From: Saccharopolyspora_C sp040643635
Lineage (GTDB): Bacteria > Actinomycetota > Actinomycetes > Mycobacteriales > Pseudonocardiaceae
Direction: 5' to 3'
NCBI RefSeq assembly: GCF_040643635.1
Contig: NZ_JBEYUS010000009.1
Coordinates: 62,001 to 126,000 of the forward strand
DNA: 64,000 bases
More notes on this DNA, generated by a model that ran no database searches, had not been told where the DNA came from, and saw only the letters and a list, made by a program, of their open reading frames with translations. The DNA itself is not shown here. The stretch's first letter is position 1.

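Noticed and set aside
6926..64000. A giant polyketide synthase or non-ribosomal peptide synthetase
   Set aside because: No ketosynthase, acyltransferase, adenylation, condensation or carrier-domain motifs were seen. The repeats are amidoligase-like and beta-rich, and the context is ESX.

Overview
The window is very GC-rich DNA (strong G/C preference at third codon positions) of the kind found in high-GC Gram-positive actinomycetes. The gene content (WXG100 proteins, PPE-like helical proteins, a YbaB/EbfC protein, a CpnT-like N-terminal domain) points to a type VII (ESX) secretion substrate locus. A pseudonocardial genus such as Saccharopolyspora is a plausible guess, but nothing here settles the genus. 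Every convincing gene lies on the + strand.

Positions 1-6810 hold six compact genes: a WXG100 protein (11-313), a small EspC-like helical protein (439-885), a 1,075-residue protein with an ESX-type helical head and about 21 copies of a helical repeat (969-4196), a second PPE-like, Gly/Pro-rich protein (4201-6030), a YbaB/EbfC-family protein (6027-6494, overlapping its upstream neighbour by ATGA) and a second WXG100-type protein (6487-6810, again overlapping). Genes 4-6 look translationally coupled. After a 115-base gap that can fold so as to cover the next ribosome-binding site, a single reading frame begins at GTG 6926 and stays open, with no in-frame stop that I can find, to the last base of the window. 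That is at least 19,025 codons (roughly 2 MDa) with no end in sight.

The giant protein starts with a WXG100-like/CpnT-type domain with a hydrophobic stretch and long low-complexity tandem repeats. It then becomes a string of modules: beta-rich scaffold copy 1 (11702-17437); TcdA/TcdB-type glycosyltransferase 1 (18134-19570); a His-Cys domain (19610-20149); amidoligase-like domain 1; glycosyltransferase 2 (22346-24076); amidoligase-like domains 2 and 3; a second His-Cys domain; amidoligase-like domains 4 and 5; a metallopeptidase-like module; a degenerate metallopeptidase-like segment; amidoligase-like domain 6; a second metallopeptidase module with the motif HEVGHFWGLPD; beta-rich module D1; scaffold copy 2 (47243-52291); an edema factor/CyaA/ExoY-type nucleotidyl cyclase (52991-53719); a papain-like Cys/His/Asp domain (54422-55405); beta-rich module D2; and two tandem His-Cys domains, the second cut by the window end. 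These assignments are motif-based readings, not database results.

The simplest interpretation is a type VII-secreted multi-effector 'megatoxin': small ESX partners and a chaperone-like YbaB protein are made first, then one enormous chain carries many effector-like enzymes. Supporting oddities are that I find only four cysteines in 19,025 residues, each at a presumed catalytic site; that a short (V/L/E)MG(G/D) motif recurs between modules in the first half; and that exact direct repeats show recent duplication of a His-Cys/amidoligase cassette. No ESX core machinery, immunity gene, RNA gene, insertion sequence or CRISPR array is visible.
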